Assembly (NCBI RefSeq): GCF_000935045.1
Contig: NZ_JYKS01000056.1
Location: 1-55,580, forward strand
Reading direction: 5' to 3'
Origin: Pseudomonas sp. 10-1B
Lineage (GTDB): Bacteria > Pseudomonadota > Gammaproteobacteria > Pseudomonadales > Pseudomonadaceae
DNA length: 55,580 bases
Shown here: positions 17,354 through 26,401 of the stretch, one piece after another
Position numbering within the stretch: the first letter of the stretch is position 1
How the letters are laid out: each line of letters opens with the position of its first letter
The notes under the pieces: model-generated
What the model saw: the letters and a program-made list of their open reading frames with translations, nothing else
Told to the model about the DNA's origin: nothing
Database searches by the model: none
Program-made: the position numbers and the translations under genes

Positions 17354-19273
17354 ATGACTGAAGACGCTGAGCGCTGGAAAGAAAAGTACCTGAAAAGCAT
17401 CGAGCAGCAGGAAAGGCTCGAACGCCGTTGGGAAGCCCGTCTCGACCTGCTGCGCCGTGGCCTGGTGCGCAGCACCCTGGCTGCCGAAGGCAGTGACAAG
17501 GTGGTGGACCAGTGCATGAAGGAAATGCGCGAGGTCATCCGCAGCGACAATATGGACGCCGGCCTTGCCGGGCTGATTCCGCGGCTTGAGAAAGCGGTGC
17601 TGGATTCCGAACAGCGCCGGGAAACCCGCATGAACCAGGTCAGCGATGCGTTGACCGCGCTGGTCGGCCAGCTTCAAGGCCTGCCGCTGCCAAGCGATAT
17701 TTCGCGGCCGTTGAAAAAACTGGCGAAGAAACTCGACGGTGGCGTTGCCCAGTCACGCGACTTGCCGCCCCTGCTGGGCGAGTTGAGCGGCTTGCAAGGC
17801 CGCGCGCTGTCGGCCTTTGGCAAGCCGGGGGAAGAAGCCCGGCCAGGCTTGCTGCAACGTTTGTTCGGCAGCCGCGAGGATGACCCACAAGGCGAGCCAG
17901 CGCTTGTGCCGGTGGCGGTACCTGTTGCCGAGACGCAGCCCCAGGTGGTCCCGGGCACTGCCGAGGCCTTGCAGCCCGATGACGTGGATGCGCTACAACC
18001 GCTGCCAGCCCCTGCCGCCCTGGTGCCTGAGCCCGAGATGGAGGCGCCAGGCCCGGCGCTGATCGAATCGGTCGAAATACCGCCAGCCCTGCTGCCGCTA
18101 CAGGATGAACCGCCAGCGCCGGAAGCTGCCGTCAGCGAACCGCTGGCTGAAGCGGAACCGGCAGCAACACTCGCAGAGACCTTCGGCGAAGATGGCCCCT
18201 ATGCCCTGCCCTACGCGGTGGAGCCGCCCTACAGCCAAGTGGCCGCACACATCGAGCAAACCCTGATCGGCCTGCTCGATGACCTCAGCCTGCCGGAGCG
18301 GCACAAGGCCCAGGCGCTGGAAATGCGCGAGCGGGTCGCCCGCGGCTTGAACTGGTATGAGCTGATCCCGGTGCTGGATGACCTGGCCGTGCTCATGCTG
18401 GCGATCACCGACAGCGGTCAGCACGAATTCGAAACCTACCTGCAGCAGCTCAACGAGCGCCTGGAAGGCTTCCAGAGCCACTTGCAGGAGGCCAGTGCCG
18501 GGCACGCCGACAACAGCTCCGCCGCCCGCGAGCTGGATACCCAGCTGCGTGAGCATGTCGACGGGCTGCAGAGCAGCATGCAGGGGGCTGCCGATGTGGA
18601 CAGCCTCAAGCACATCCTGGAAAACCGCCTGGAAGGCCTGCTGGTGACCATGGATGAGCACAAGCACGAACGGGATCGTCGCGAACAAGAACTGGCGGGG
18701 CGCCTGCAAGGGTTGTCCGAGCGGGTAGCGAACATGGAGCACGAGGCGCTCGGCTACCGCGAGCACCTGGAAGAGCAGCGGCAGAAAGCCCTGCTCGACC
18801 CCCTTACCGGCCTGCCCAATCGTGCGGCCTGGAGCGAGCGGGTCGAACGCGAAGTGCTCGAGTGGCAGGAGCACGGCGGCCACTTGGCGATGGCGATCCT
18901 CGACCTGGACCATTTCAAGCGAATCAACGACAGCTATGGGCACCTGGCCGGAGACAAGGTACTGAAGATCGTCGCCGACCAATTGGGCAAGCGCCTGCGC
19001 GGCCGTGACTTCATCGCCCGTTTTGGCGGCGAGGAGTTCGTGCTGCTGTTGCCGCAGACTTCGCCGGCAGCGGCGGCCCAGGTAGCCGAGGTGCTGCGGG
19101 CTACGGTCGAAGCGTGCCCGTTCCACTTCAAGGGCGAACGGGTGGTCATTACCACCTCCATCGGCCTGGGCGCATTCCGTGCTGGCGAGCGCGGAGACCA
19201 AGTACTCAAGCGCGCCGATGCGGCGTTGTATCGAGCCAAGGAGTTGGGGCGCAATCGCGTCGAGCAGGCTTAG
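17354..19273 (+). CDS. dgcH: Diguanylate cyclase (DgcH-type GGDEF protein)
   Basis: 639 aa without membrane segments. The N-terminus is charged and helical, followed by a Pro/Ala/Glu-rich linker (about 190-300) and a second helical domain (300-460). The C-terminal GGDEF domain has DPLTGLPNRAAW, an active GGEEF at 558-562, and an inhibitory I-site RGRD at 549-552. It is therefore predicted to make c-di-GMP with product feedback. I prefer the ATG at 17354 to the TTG at 17327 directly after the preceding stop. By locus and size it matches PA5487 (DgcH) of P. aeruginosa; the symbol rests on that synteny. Confidence 0.88.
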   Translation: MTEDAERWKEKYLKSIEQQERLERRWEARLDLLRRGLVRSTLAAEGSDKVVDQCMKEMREVIRSDNMDAGLAGLIPRLEKAVLDSEQRRETRMNQVSDALTALVGQLQGLPLPSDISRPLKKLAKKLDGGVAQSRDLPPLLGELSGLQGRALSAFGKPGEEARPGLLQRLFGSREDDPQGEPALVPVAVPVAETQPQVVPGTAEALQPDDVDALQPLPAPAALVPEPEMEAPGPALIESVEIPPALLPLQDEPPAPEAAVSEPLAEAEPAATLAETFGEDGPYALPYAVEPPYSQVAAHIEQTLIGLLDDLSLPERHKAQALEMRERVARGLNWYELIPVLDDLAVLMLAITDSGQHEFETYLQQLNERLEGFQSHLQEASAGHADNSSAARELDTQLREHVDGLQSSMQGAADVDSLKHILENRLEGLLVTMDEHKHERDRREQELAGRLQGLSERVANMEHEALGYREHLEEQRQKALLDPLTGLPNRAAWSERVEREVLEWQEHGGHLAMAILDLDHFKRINDSYGHLAGDKVLKIVADQLGKRLRGRDFIARFGGEEFVLLLPQTSPAAAAQVAEVLRATVEACPFHFKGERVVITTSIGLGAFRAGERGDQVLKRADAALYRAKELGRNRVEQA

Positions 19274-19354
19274 CCGGCGCGCCGCTGACTCGCGGCAAGC
19301 ACGGCGCTTGGGGAGCACGTTATACTGTAGCGCTCATACGCCGAGGCCACTGAC

Positions 19355-20143
19355 GTGCTTTCCACGCTTAAAAAAACACTGATCTGCTTTTTGCTGTTGT
19401 CTGTCGCTGGTTGCTCGACAGGCCTGCGCATCGACCGCAGCCACCCTTCGGCCAACCAGGACAACCGCATCCAGTTCGTTGTCCTGCACTACACCAATGC
19501 TTCGCTGGAGCGTTCGCTAGCGCTGCTCACCCATGGTGAAGTCAGCGCCCACTACCTGATCGGAGACGGCCCGGCCACCGTCTACCAGTTGGTTGACGAA
19601 AATCGGCGCGCCTGGCATGCCGGTGACAGCCAGTGGCAAGGGCGTACGTGGCTCAATTCAAGCTCCATTGGCATCGAGATAGTCAACCCCGGGTTCGAGG
19701 AAACCGCCAATGGTCGTGTCTGGTACCCCTACAGCGAAGCCCAGGTCCAGTCGCTGATCGCGCTGCTCAAGGACATCGTCAAACGTAACAACATCGAACC
19801 ACGGCATATCATCGGCCACAGCGATATCGCACCGCTGCGCAAGCTGGATCCGGGGCCGTTGTTCCCGTGGAAGCGCCTGGCCGATGCCGGGCTGGGTATC
19901 TGGCCAGATGCCAATGCAGTGGCGCGCCAACAGGCCTATTTCAGCGTCAACCCGCCAAGCATTGGCTGGTACCAGCAGGAACTGGCGCGGTTTGGCTATG
20001 CGATCGAACAGACCGGCGTATTGGACGTGGCCACCCGCCATGTGATCGCCGCGTTCCAGATGCGTTTCCGCCCGCAGCGTTTCGACGGCATGCCTGATGC
20101 GCAGACGGCGGCGATGCTGCAGGTGCTCAATCGGATGCGTTGA
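19355..20143 (+). CDS. ampDh2: Periplasmic N-acetylmuramoyl-L-alanine amidase (AmpDh2-like lipoprotein)
   Basis: 262 aa, amidase_2 domain plus a C-terminal peptidoglycan-binding domain (about 195-262). Zinc ligands by family are H45, H155 and D165, with catalytic Glu108 (GIEIVN). The signal ends in VAGC with Cys20, a lipobox. The start is GTG with GAGG eight bases upstream. It cleaves the MurNAc-L-Ala amide during cell-wall turnover. Position two genes from kinB-algB matches ampDh2 (PA5485) in P. aeruginosa. Confidence 0.88.
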   Translation: MLSTLKKTLICFLLLSVAGCSTGLRIDRSHPSANQDNRIQFVVLHYTNASLERSLALLTHGEVSAHYLIGDGPATVYQLVDENRRAWHAGDSQWQGRTWLNSSSIGIEIVNPGFEETANGRVWYPYSEAQVQSLIALLKDIVKRNNIEPRHIIGHSDIAPLRKLDPGPLFPWKRLADAGLGIWPDANAVARQQAYFSVNPPSIGWYQQELARFGYAIEQTGVLDVATRHVIAAFQMRFRPQRFDGMPDAQTAAMLQVLNRMR

Positions 20144-20235
20144 GGGCGGGCCGGGCTGCGCAGTTCGTGCCCTCCGAGGCGCCAAACGGCGAGGGTGATT
20201 CCTGATTCAGTTGCTATACCTTAGTAATCAACTGG

Positions 20236-21849
20236 ATGCCTTCGATGCCTGCCATCATCGCCACGCTGCGCCAAATTTTTTACCGCCCCTGGATGCTGGC
20301 TACATTGACAGCACTGGCCTGCGCCGCACTGTTGCTTTCCGCCAGCATCGGTATAACCCTGCAACAGGCGAAACAAAGCGAAAGCGAACAGATGAACGCC
20401 CAGGGCGAGCGTTTTCTCGACCGCCTCGAGCAGGTGTTCGGCCAGTTGCGCGAAGGGGTCGACCTGCTGCAGGCGCAGCCCTTGCGCGGTTGCAGCCCGG
20501 CGATGCTGGCGGCGTTGCAGCAGGTTGGCCTGAGCTCGCGCTTCATTTATGAAGCCGCTTACGTGGATGGCGATGTCGCCTGCTCCAACCGCGGCGATGA
20601 GCGGGCGTTCGTACCGCGGCGGGCACCCGACATCCAAGGCCCGACCTACAGCTACTGGCTGAACACCACGACTGAACCGAACGAGAACCTGGCCGCGCTC
20701 ATGCTGGGGCGGGGCAAGTTTCTGGTTTCCACCTCCCGCGGGCACCTGACCGACGTGGTAGACCTGCCCCCGGGCGGCAGCCTGGTGGTGGTGTTGGACA
20801 ACGGCGCCCGGGCCATCCCGGTGCTGGGCCCGCCGCAGGTGTGGCCGCCGCCTTCGGCCTGGTCGACGAGCAACAAGTCGCTGCTGGAGCTCAGCGATCG
20901 GCTGATCTACCGAATGCCGACCAAGTCGCCGGATTACCAACTGGTGTTGATTGCCCCACGGGCAAGCTTGCCCCTGAGGATGAACGGCATGCTCTGGTTG
21001 CTGTTCCCTGGCAGTGTGCTGGCGGCCTGCTGCATCGGCTGGCTGGTGCTGCAACTGATCCTGCAACGGCGGTCGATGAGCTCGGAGTTGCAGCATGCTT
21101 TGCGCCGTGGGGAGCTGCAGGTGCTCTACCAGCCTATCTTCGAGCTCGACAGCCGGCGCTGTGTGGGGGCCGAGGCTCTGGTGCGTTGGCGACGCCCGGA
21201 TGGCACCCTGACCAGCCCGGACCTGTTCATCCCGCTTGCCGAGAACACCGGGCAGATTCGCCAGATTACCGACTTTGTCCTGCAGCGTGTGCTCGAACAG
21301 CTGGGGCAACTGCTGCGCTCGCACCCCAACCTGTACATTTCGGTGAACCTGGCGGCATGCGACGTGATGGTGCCGCGTATTGGCCGGGTAGCTGCGCGCC
21401 TGTTGGCCCTGCATCGGGTGGCGGCCAGCCAGATTGCGTTCGAGGTGACCGAGCGCGGCCTGATCGATGTAGTGGTGGCCCGCGACAACCTGCAGGCGTT
21501 GCGCGCGGTGGGGCATCAGGTGCTGATCGACGATTTCGGCACTGGTTATTGCAGCCTGGCCTACCTGCAGACCCTGCCCGTGGACTGCCTGAAGATCGAC
21601 AAGGCATTCATCGATGCCCTGGGGCATGACGCTGCCAGTAGCGGTGTTGCCCCGCATATCATCCGCATGGCCCATGACCTGCACCTGAGGGTGATTGCCG
21701 AAGGCATCGAATGTGAAGACCAGGCGGAGCTGCTCAACAGCGAAGGGGTCAATTATGGCCAGGGCTGGCTGTTTGCCCGGCCGCTGAACGCCCGGCAGTT
21801 TGCCGAGCTGGTGACCCGCGGGCGACTGCCGCGGCGGGTTGAGCATTGA
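20236..21849 (+). CDS. CSS-motif EAL-domain c-di-GMP phosphodiesterase
   Basis: 537 aa. Two transmembrane helices (about 20-42 and 250-275) flank a periplasmic domain carrying the CSS-type cysteines C86 (GCSP) and C116 (ACSN). The C-terminal EAL domain has EAL at 313-315, EVTER, IDDFGTGY (D432-D433), LKIDK and AEGIE, so all metal and catalytic residues are present. In the E. coli PdeC family the periplasmic thiols are oxidised by DsbA/DsbB and that controls activity; the same is inferred here. The ATG at 20236 or 20245 could be used; neither has a good Shine-Dalgarno. Confidence 0.88.
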   Translation: MPSMPAIIATLRQIFYRPWMLATLTALACAALLLSASIGITLQQAKQSESEQMNAQGERFLDRLEQVFGQLREGVDLLQAQPLRGCSPAMLAALQQVGLSSRFIYEAAYVDGDVACSNRGDERAFVPRRAPDIQGPTYSYWLNTTTEPNENLAALMLGRGKFLVSTSRGHLTDVVDLPPGGSLVVVLDNGARAIPVLGPPQVWPPPSAWSTSNKSLLELSDRLIYRMPTKSPDYQLVLIAPRASLPLRMNGMLWLLFPGSVLAACCIGWLVLQLILQRRSMSSELQHALRRGELQVLYQPIFELDSRRCVGAEALVRWRRPDGTLTSPDLFIPLAENTGQIRQITDFVLQRVLEQLGQLLRSHPNLYISVNLAACDVMVPRIGRVAARLLALHRVAASQIAFEVTERGLIDVVVARDNLQALRAVGHQVLIDDFGTGYCSLAYLQTLPVDCLKIDKAFIDALGHDAASSGVAPHIIRMAHDLHLRVIAEGIECEDQAELLNSEGVNYGQGWLFARPLNARQFAELVTRGRLPRRVEH

Positions 21850-21857
21850 GTGGCCTG

Positions 21858-22042
21858 CACTGGCCTCATCGCCGGCAAGCCAGCTCCCACAGGTACTGCA
21901 CAGGTTTAGGGCTCATGATGTACATGTGGGAGCGGCCTTGTGTCGCGAAAAGGGCGCGCAGCGGCCTCAGGGATTTTTGCAGCACTGCTCAAATTGCTGG
22001 GGCCGCTTTGCGGCCCTTTCGCGACACAAGGCCGCTCCCACA
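21858..22042. repeat. Composite REP cluster between the EAL gene and kinB
   Basis: A single REP (CATCGCCGGCAAGCCAGCTCCC) at about 21866-21890 is followed by a longer inverted pair, TGTGGGAGCGGCCTTGTGTCGCGAAA at 21925-21950 and its reverse complement at 22017-22042. The latter 'GTGTCGCGAAA' subtype recurs at 30993-31108. Two REP subtypes are therefore nested in one gap. Confidence 0.88.
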
Positions 22043-22069
22043 CACAGAGATTGCAGGTCTGGCCAGATA

Positions 22070-23851
22070 TCAAACCGGCAGCGCCATGTAGAACTGGGTC
22101 CCCTGCCCTGGCCGGGAGAACACGCCCATGCGCCCGCCATGCAGTTGCACGATCTCCTTGCACAACGCCAGCCCCAGCCCCGCGCCACCTTTCTTGCGGC
22201 CTACCTGCACGAAGGGTTCGAAGATGCGCCCCTGCTGCCCATAGGCAATACCCTCGCCGTTGTCTTCGACGCTGATGATCACCCGTTCCGCATGCCGCCG
22301 TGCATGCAGGCGGATACACCCGCCGCGGGCGGTATGGCGGATGGCATTGTGCAGCAGGTTGTCCAGCACCCGGTCAAGCTGGGCGACGTCGGCCTGGATG
22401 CGTGGCAGCGGCGGTTCCAGTGCTTTGACCAACTCGATCTGCTTGTGCGCAGCCTGCTCGGCAAAACGCAGTTGCGCGCGCTGCAGTAGCTCGTCGATGG
22501 CGCAGGGGGCCAGGTCGAGCTTCTGCAGCCCACTCTGGTAGCGGGAGAAGTTGAGCAGGTCGTTGATCAACTGGGTCAGACGCTGCATTTCCTCGCCGAT
22601 GGTTTCCAGCAGGTCGTTCTCGCGCGCCCCGGGCGGGAACTTGACCCGCTCGCGCAACAGGCCAAAGGCCATGTGCATGCCGGTTACGGGGGTACGCAGC
22701 TCGTGGGAGGCGCGCAGCACGAACTCGCTGCGCACACGCTCGAAGGCCCGTTGCTCGGTCACATCGTGCAGCACCATCACCGCGCCGAGGATCGGCCCTT
22801 GCGGGTGGCTGACCGGGGTCAGGCTGTAGGTGAGCAGGCGGGTTTCTTCATCGACCTCCATGTTCAGGTCGTCCGGCGGGCGGTCGAGGCTACCGCCGCG
22901 TAGTACCTGGCGCAGCTGTTGCTCCAGCTCCGGGCGCTGCAGGGCCTCGGCCAGGCTGCTGCCCACACGGCTGTCGCTCCAGCCCAGCTGGCGCTGCGCT
23001 ACCGGGTTCAGGTGCTCCAGGCAGCCCTGGCGGTCGATGATCAGCAGGCCATCGTCGATGCTGTCCAGCACGGCCTGCAGGCGTTGCTGGCCGGCCAGCA
23101 GTTCGTCGACGTTGGTGGCCTGGTGCTTGCGCAAGGCATCGGCCATGAGGCCGAAGCGGCGGGTCAGCTGGTTCAGTTCGGTGGCCTGGGTGACTGGCAG
23201 GGTGACGTCGAAATTGCCTTTGCCCAGTTGGTCGGCCGCCTTGGCCAGGGCTTCGATCGGCTGGCCGAAGCGCCGGGCGATGTTGTGTGCGGTGACGAAG
23301 CCCAGTACCAGCACCACCAGGCCCATCAGGCCGAGTACACCGCTGACCAGCAGGGCGCGGTCACGGGTATGTTCCTCGCTGCGGGTGATGTGTTCCAGAG
23401 CCTGCCTGTGGGAATCGATCAGGTCGATGCGGACCTGGTTGAACGCGGCTCCCAGCGGTTGCTCGACACCCATGCTGCGGGCGGGCGCAGGGCTGTCGCG
23501 GTAGGCCTGGAGGAAGGCCTGGTAGTTGCTGCTGGCCTTGCTGAAGCCGGTGCGCTCGCCGCCTTGCTCCAGCCCCTGCGTGAGCAGGGCCTGGAAGGTG
23601 TCTTGCAGTAGCCGCAGGTTTTCCGGGGCGGTGTCTTCATCGAGGATCAGGGTCAACTGTTCACCAAGGTTCTGGCGCAACTTAAGCCCCACTTCCAGGG
23701 CATGGGTGGTATCGCGCACCAGCTTCTGTTGCACCGTGGCCATCTGCAGCACGCTGACCAGGCCCAGCAGCAGGCCGAGCAGGGCCACGGTGACCAGCGC
23801 CGAGATGCTGAGGAAAAGCCGCGTGCGCAGCTTCATCGGTGGCCACTTCAT
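22070..23851 (-). CDS. kinB: Sensor histidine kinase KinB
   Basis: 593 aa. TM1 (about 12-38), a periplasmic sensor domain (40-165) and TM2 (167-188) are followed by HAMP, a PAS domain (about 255-365), HisKA with phospho-acceptor H383 (ASHELRTP) and an HATPase domain (N box, VEDNGEG, GAGLGL). The size equals P. aeruginosa KinB (595 aa). The start overlaps the algB stop (ATGA, 23848-23851); an internal ATG at 23836 is an alternative. In P. aeruginosa KinB phosphorylates AlgB and also restrains alginate production; control here is inferred from homology. Confidence 0.93.
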   Translation of the reverse strand: MKWPPMKLRTRLFLSISALVTVALLGLLLGLVSVLQMATVQQKLVRDTTHALEVGLKLRQNLGEQLTLILDEDTAPENLRLLQDTFQALLTQGLEQGGERTGFSKASSNYQAFLQAYRDSPAPARSMGVEQPLGAAFNQVRIDLIDSHRQALEHITRSEEHTRDRALLVSGVLGLMGLVVLVLGFVTAHNIARRFGQPIEALAKAADQLGKGNFDVTLPVTQATELNQLTRRFGLMADALRKHQATNVDELLAGQQRLQAVLDSIDDGLLIIDRQGCLEHLNPVAQRQLGWSDSRVGSSLAEALQRPELEQQLRQVLRGGSLDRPPDDLNMEVDEETRLLTYSLTPVSHPQGPILGAVMVLHDVTEQRAFERVRSEFVLRASHELRTPVTGMHMAFGLLRERVKFPPGARENDLLETIGEEMQRLTQLINDLLNFSRYQSGLQKLDLAPCAIDELLQRAQLRFAEQAAHKQIELVKALEPPLPRIQADVAQLDRVLDNLLHNAIRHTARGGCIRLHARRHAERVIISVEDNGEGIAYGQQGRIFEPFVQVGRKKGGAGLGLALCKEIVQLHGGRMGVFSRPGQGTQFYMALPV

Positions 23852-25194
23852 AGGTTGTACTGCTTGCGCTTGCGGTACAGGGTGGAGGCATCGATGCCCA
23901 AGGTCTTGGCGGCCTGGTCCAGGGTGTCGCTGGCAGCCAGGACGGCACCGATATGGGCGCGCTCGAGTTCATCCAGGCTCAGGGCGGCACCGACGCGCGG
24001 GGCATTGCCGGTGGGCTGTTCGCCCATGCCCAGATGGCTGATTTCCACGCGCTCCTGCGGGCAGATGATACTGGCCCGCTCCACCACGTTGCGCAGTTCG
24101 CGAATGTTGCCGGGCCAGCGGTAGTTGAGCAGGGCCGTGCGCGCTTCGTCACTGAACCCACGGGCGGGCCGGGAGTATTCCTTGACGAAACGGGCAAGGA
24201 AACGGTCGGCCAGGGTCAGGATGTCTTCACTGCGCTCGCGCAGGGGCGGCAGGTGCAGGGTGATGACATTCAGGCGATACAGCAGGTCTTCGCGGAAGCG
24301 GCTTTCGCGCACCATCTCTTCGAGGTTGAGGTTGGTGGCGGCCAGAATGCGCACATCGGCGCGGCGGGTGACCGGGTCACCGACGCGTTCGTATTCCTTG
24401 TCCTGGATGAAGCGCAGTAGTTTGGGCTGCAAGGTCAGTGGGAAATCGCCGATCTCGTCGAGGAACAGGGTACCGCCGTCGGCCTGGCTGACCCGCCCCA
24501 GGGTGCTTTCACTGGCGCCGGTGAAAGCGCCGCGGGTGTGGCCGAACAACTCGCTTTCCATCAGCTCGGCGTTCAGCGACGGGCAGTTGATGGTCACGCA
24601 GGCTTTGCGCGCACGCTTGCTCCAGCCATGGATGGCTCGGGCCAGCTCGCCTTTACCGGTGCCGGACTCGCCAAGGATGAGGATATTCGCGTCGGTGGTG
24701 GCGACCTGGCGGGCGGTTTCCAGCACGGACATCATCGCCGGGCTGTGCGAGTCGAGGCCGTCCTTGGGTTTGCGTACCTCGCCTTCCAGGGCTTCCAGGC
24801 GCGCAGAAAGCTGGCGCACTTCCAGTTGTTTGGCCGTGGCAAGGCGCAACTGGTCGGGGCTACATGGCTTGACCAGGTAATCGGCGGCGCCAGCCTGGAT
24901 CGCGTCCACCGCCGTGTCGATCGCCGAATGCGCAGTGACGATCACCACCCGCATCCACGGGGCCTGGATACGCATCTGCGCCAGCACGTCGAGCCCGTTG
25001 TCCTCGCCCAGGCGCAAATCGAGGAAGCACAGGTCGAACACCTGGCGCTGCAACAGGCTTTCGGCCTGGGCGGCGCTGTTGGCCGTGGCCACGCTGTAGC
25101 CCTCGTCCTCCAGGCAGTAACGGAAGGTGCGCAGGATCGCGGACTCGTCATCCACCAGCAGAATGCGGCCTTGGTTGTCCTGGGCTGATTCCAT
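23848..25194 (-). CDS. algB: NtrC-family response regulator AlgB
   Basis: 448 aa. The receiver domain has phospho-acceptor D59 and K109, the AAA+ domain has Walker A GESGTGKG (175-182), and a C-terminal Fis-type helix-turn-helix ends in LYRKRKQYNL. The sigma54-contact loop GAFTGA (222-227) is intact, so the protein should be able to activate RpoN promoters. It is co-transcribed with kinB. Two sigma54-type promoters lie within 1.2 kb of the gene, on the divergent side (25352 and 26340), which are candidate direct targets. Confidence 0.94.
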   Translation of the reverse strand: MESAQDNQGRILLVDDESAILRTFRYCLEDEGYSVATANSAAQAESLLQRQVFDLCFLDLRLGEDNGLDVLAQMRIQAPWMRVVIVTAHSAIDTAVDAIQAGAADYLVKPCSPDQLRLATAKQLEVRQLSARLEALEGEVRKPKDGLDSHSPAMMSVLETARQVATTDANILILGESGTGKGELARAIHGWSKRARKACVTINCPSLNAELMESELFGHTRGAFTGASESTLGRVSQADGGTLFLDEIGDFPLTLQPKLLRFIQDKEYERVGDPVTRRADVRILAATNLNLEEMVRESRFREDLLYRLNVITLHLPPLRERSEDILTLADRFLARFVKEYSRPARGFSDEARTALLNYRWPGNIRELRNVVERASIICPQERVEISHLGMGEQPTGNAPRVGAALSLDELERAHIGAVLAASDTLDQAAKTLGIDASTLYRKRKQYNL

Positions 25195-25265
25195 TTCCTA
25201 CGCTCCTTAGGGATAGATCTTCAATTAGTGTGGGAAAAATCGGGCAAGTTGCATGGTCAATTCTG

Positions 25266-25280
25266 AAGGATTCTGTCCTT
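25266..25280. promoter_or_regulatory. Dyad AAGGA-N5-TCCTT, candidate enhancer for the BON gene
   Basis: A perfect 5-bp inverted repeat centred about 105 bp upstream of the sigma54 start predicted from 25352-25366, the usual distance for an NtrC-type activator site. No protein assignment can be made from sequence. Confidence 0.35.
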
Positions 25281-25351
25281 TGCATGCTAGCCAATGGCCA
25301 ATCGACGGCTGAAGGCCGCGATATGCCGATGATTTCCTTAGAGCCACGCGG

Positions 25352-25366
25352 TGGCACATTGGTTGC
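25352..25366 (+). promoter_or_regulatory. Sigma54 (-24/-12) promoter of the BON-domain gene
   Basis: TGGCACATTGGTTGC matches the RpoN consensus TGGCAC-N5-TTGC at every defined base. The predicted start is near 25378, 28 bp before the ATG at 25406. It is divergent from algB. Confidence 0.85.
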
Positions 25367-25405
25367 GACGATTTTCAGCTTTTGCCTACAAAAGGAGGCA
25401 CTGCC

Positions 25406-26227
25406 ATGTCCTTTTTCATCCGTACCGTCGTTTTGGCGGCCGCTTTGCTGCCGCTGTGCACGCCGGCATTCGCCGATCCGGTGCAGGACGCTCGCCTGCA
25501 AGGTGCCCTGCAAACAGCCCTGTCGTTGAACCGCATGCTCAACCCGTTCCGTATCGAGGTTGCGGTGGACGGCAAGCAGGCACGGCTTTCCGGTGAGGTC
25601 GAGAGCGAAGTCGAGCGCCAGTTGGCCGAGCATGTCGCCCTGGCCACCCGCGGCATCGAGCAGGTGGACAACCAGCTGCAGGTCAACGCCCAACTGGTGG
25701 AGCGCCCGCTGGAGCTGCGTGCCTACGCCCAGCGCTTGGAAGACGCCACCCTGGCCGCGGTGATTCGTGCGCGGCTGCTGTGGAGCCGCATCACCGAGAA
25801 GGCGCCTATAGAAGTACAAAGCAGCGCAGGCGTGGTGACCCTGCGTGGCAAGGTCGACAGTGTAGAAGCCAAGGAGCTGGCGGGCGTGCTGGCGCGTACC
25901 ACCGAGGGTGTGCACCTGGTCAACAACCTGGTCAGCCTCGATACCGCCGCCATGGCCAAGGCCCGGGAAACCCCGGTGGGAACACCGGTCGGGCCGCAAC
26001 CGAGCGACAGCTGGATCATCGACAAGATCCAGAACAGCTACCGGTTCAGCCGCAACCTCGATGGCCTGAACCTGAAAGTGGCCAGTGAAGAGGGCCTGGT
26101 GCGGTTGTCGGGCGAGGTGGTCAGCCCTGAGCAGAAAACCATCGCCGTGGAGATTGCCCGGCAGATCATCGGCGTGCGCGGGGTGGATGCCGACATGCTC
26201 AAGGTGGCGACCAAGGTCGAGGGCTGA
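25406..26227 (+). CDS. Periplasmic protein with three BON domains
   Basis: 273 aa with signal peptide (MSFFIRTVVLAAALLPLCTP, cleavage after AFA). Three BON modules span about 25-95, 110-175 and 200-270 and carry the repeated pattern of strand-Gly-strand (ARLSGEVESEVE, VTLRGKVDSVEA, VRLSGEVVSPEQ). BON domains bind phospholipid or envelope surfaces and occur in osmotic-stress proteins such as OsmY. The start is fixed by a very strong AAAGGAGG nine bases upstream and the upstream sigma54 promoter. Precise function unknown. Confidence 0.88.
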   Translation: MSFFIRTVVLAAALLPLCTPAFADPVQDARLQGALQTALSLNRMLNPFRIEVAVDGKQARLSGEVESEVERQLAEHVALATRGIEQVDNQLQVNAQLVERPLELRAYAQRLEDATLAAVIRARLLWSRITEKAPIEVQSSAGVVTLRGKVDSVEAKELAGVLARTTEGVHLVNNLVSLDTAAMAKARETPVGTPVGPQPSDSWIIDKIQNSYRFSRNLDGLNLKVASEEGLVRLSGEVVSPEQKTIAVEIARQIIGVRGVDADMLKVATKVEG

Positions 26228-26275
26228 TCGTGCAATTCGCACGACGGCCTGGGCGGCATCGTGCAGGATACGTCC
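26228..26275. promoter_or_regulatory. Palindrome TCGTGC-N5-GCACGA with a partial second copy
   Basis: A perfect 6-bp dyad at 26228-26244, and 31 bp further (three helical turns) a second TCGTGC-N5-ACG half-conserved copy at 26259-26275. It lies about 130 and 100 bp before the start predicted from the 26340 promoter. The first copy directly follows the BON stop codon and could also form a hairpin there, but no T-run follows. Confidence 0.45.
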
Positions 26276-26293
26276 TCAGCGGTTTTGCGGAAA

Positions 26294-26306
26294 TATCATA
26301 ACTTTA
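26294..26306. promoter_or_regulatory. Candidate IHF site
   Basis: TATCATAACTTTA fits the IHF consensus WATCAANNNNTTR with one mismatch. It lies inside a markedly AT-rich tract (26285-26336) between the palindromes and the -24/-12 element. Confidence 0.45.
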
Positions 26307-26339
26307 TGATTTAAAAGGATTTTATTTGAAATTAAAGGC

Positions 26340-26354
26340 TGGCATGCAGGCTGC
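26340..26354 (+). promoter_or_regulatory. Sigma54-type promoter of the small-membrane-protein/DUF1328/Ivy operon
   Basis: TGGCATGCAGGCTGC keeps the invariant GG and GC with exact spacing and differs from TGGCAC-N5-TTGC at two positions. The predicted start near 26366 is 36 bp before the ATG at 26402. Confidence 0.6.
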
Positions 26355-26401
26355 AACCACCTGTTCAGGGTTGAACAAAAATTACAGCAGGAGGAGCCGG
26401 C

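Noticed and set aside
20221..21846. 541-codon minus-strand frame opposite the EAL gene
   Set aside because: Low-complexity His/Gln/Arg-rich translation; the plus strand encodes all EAL motifs.
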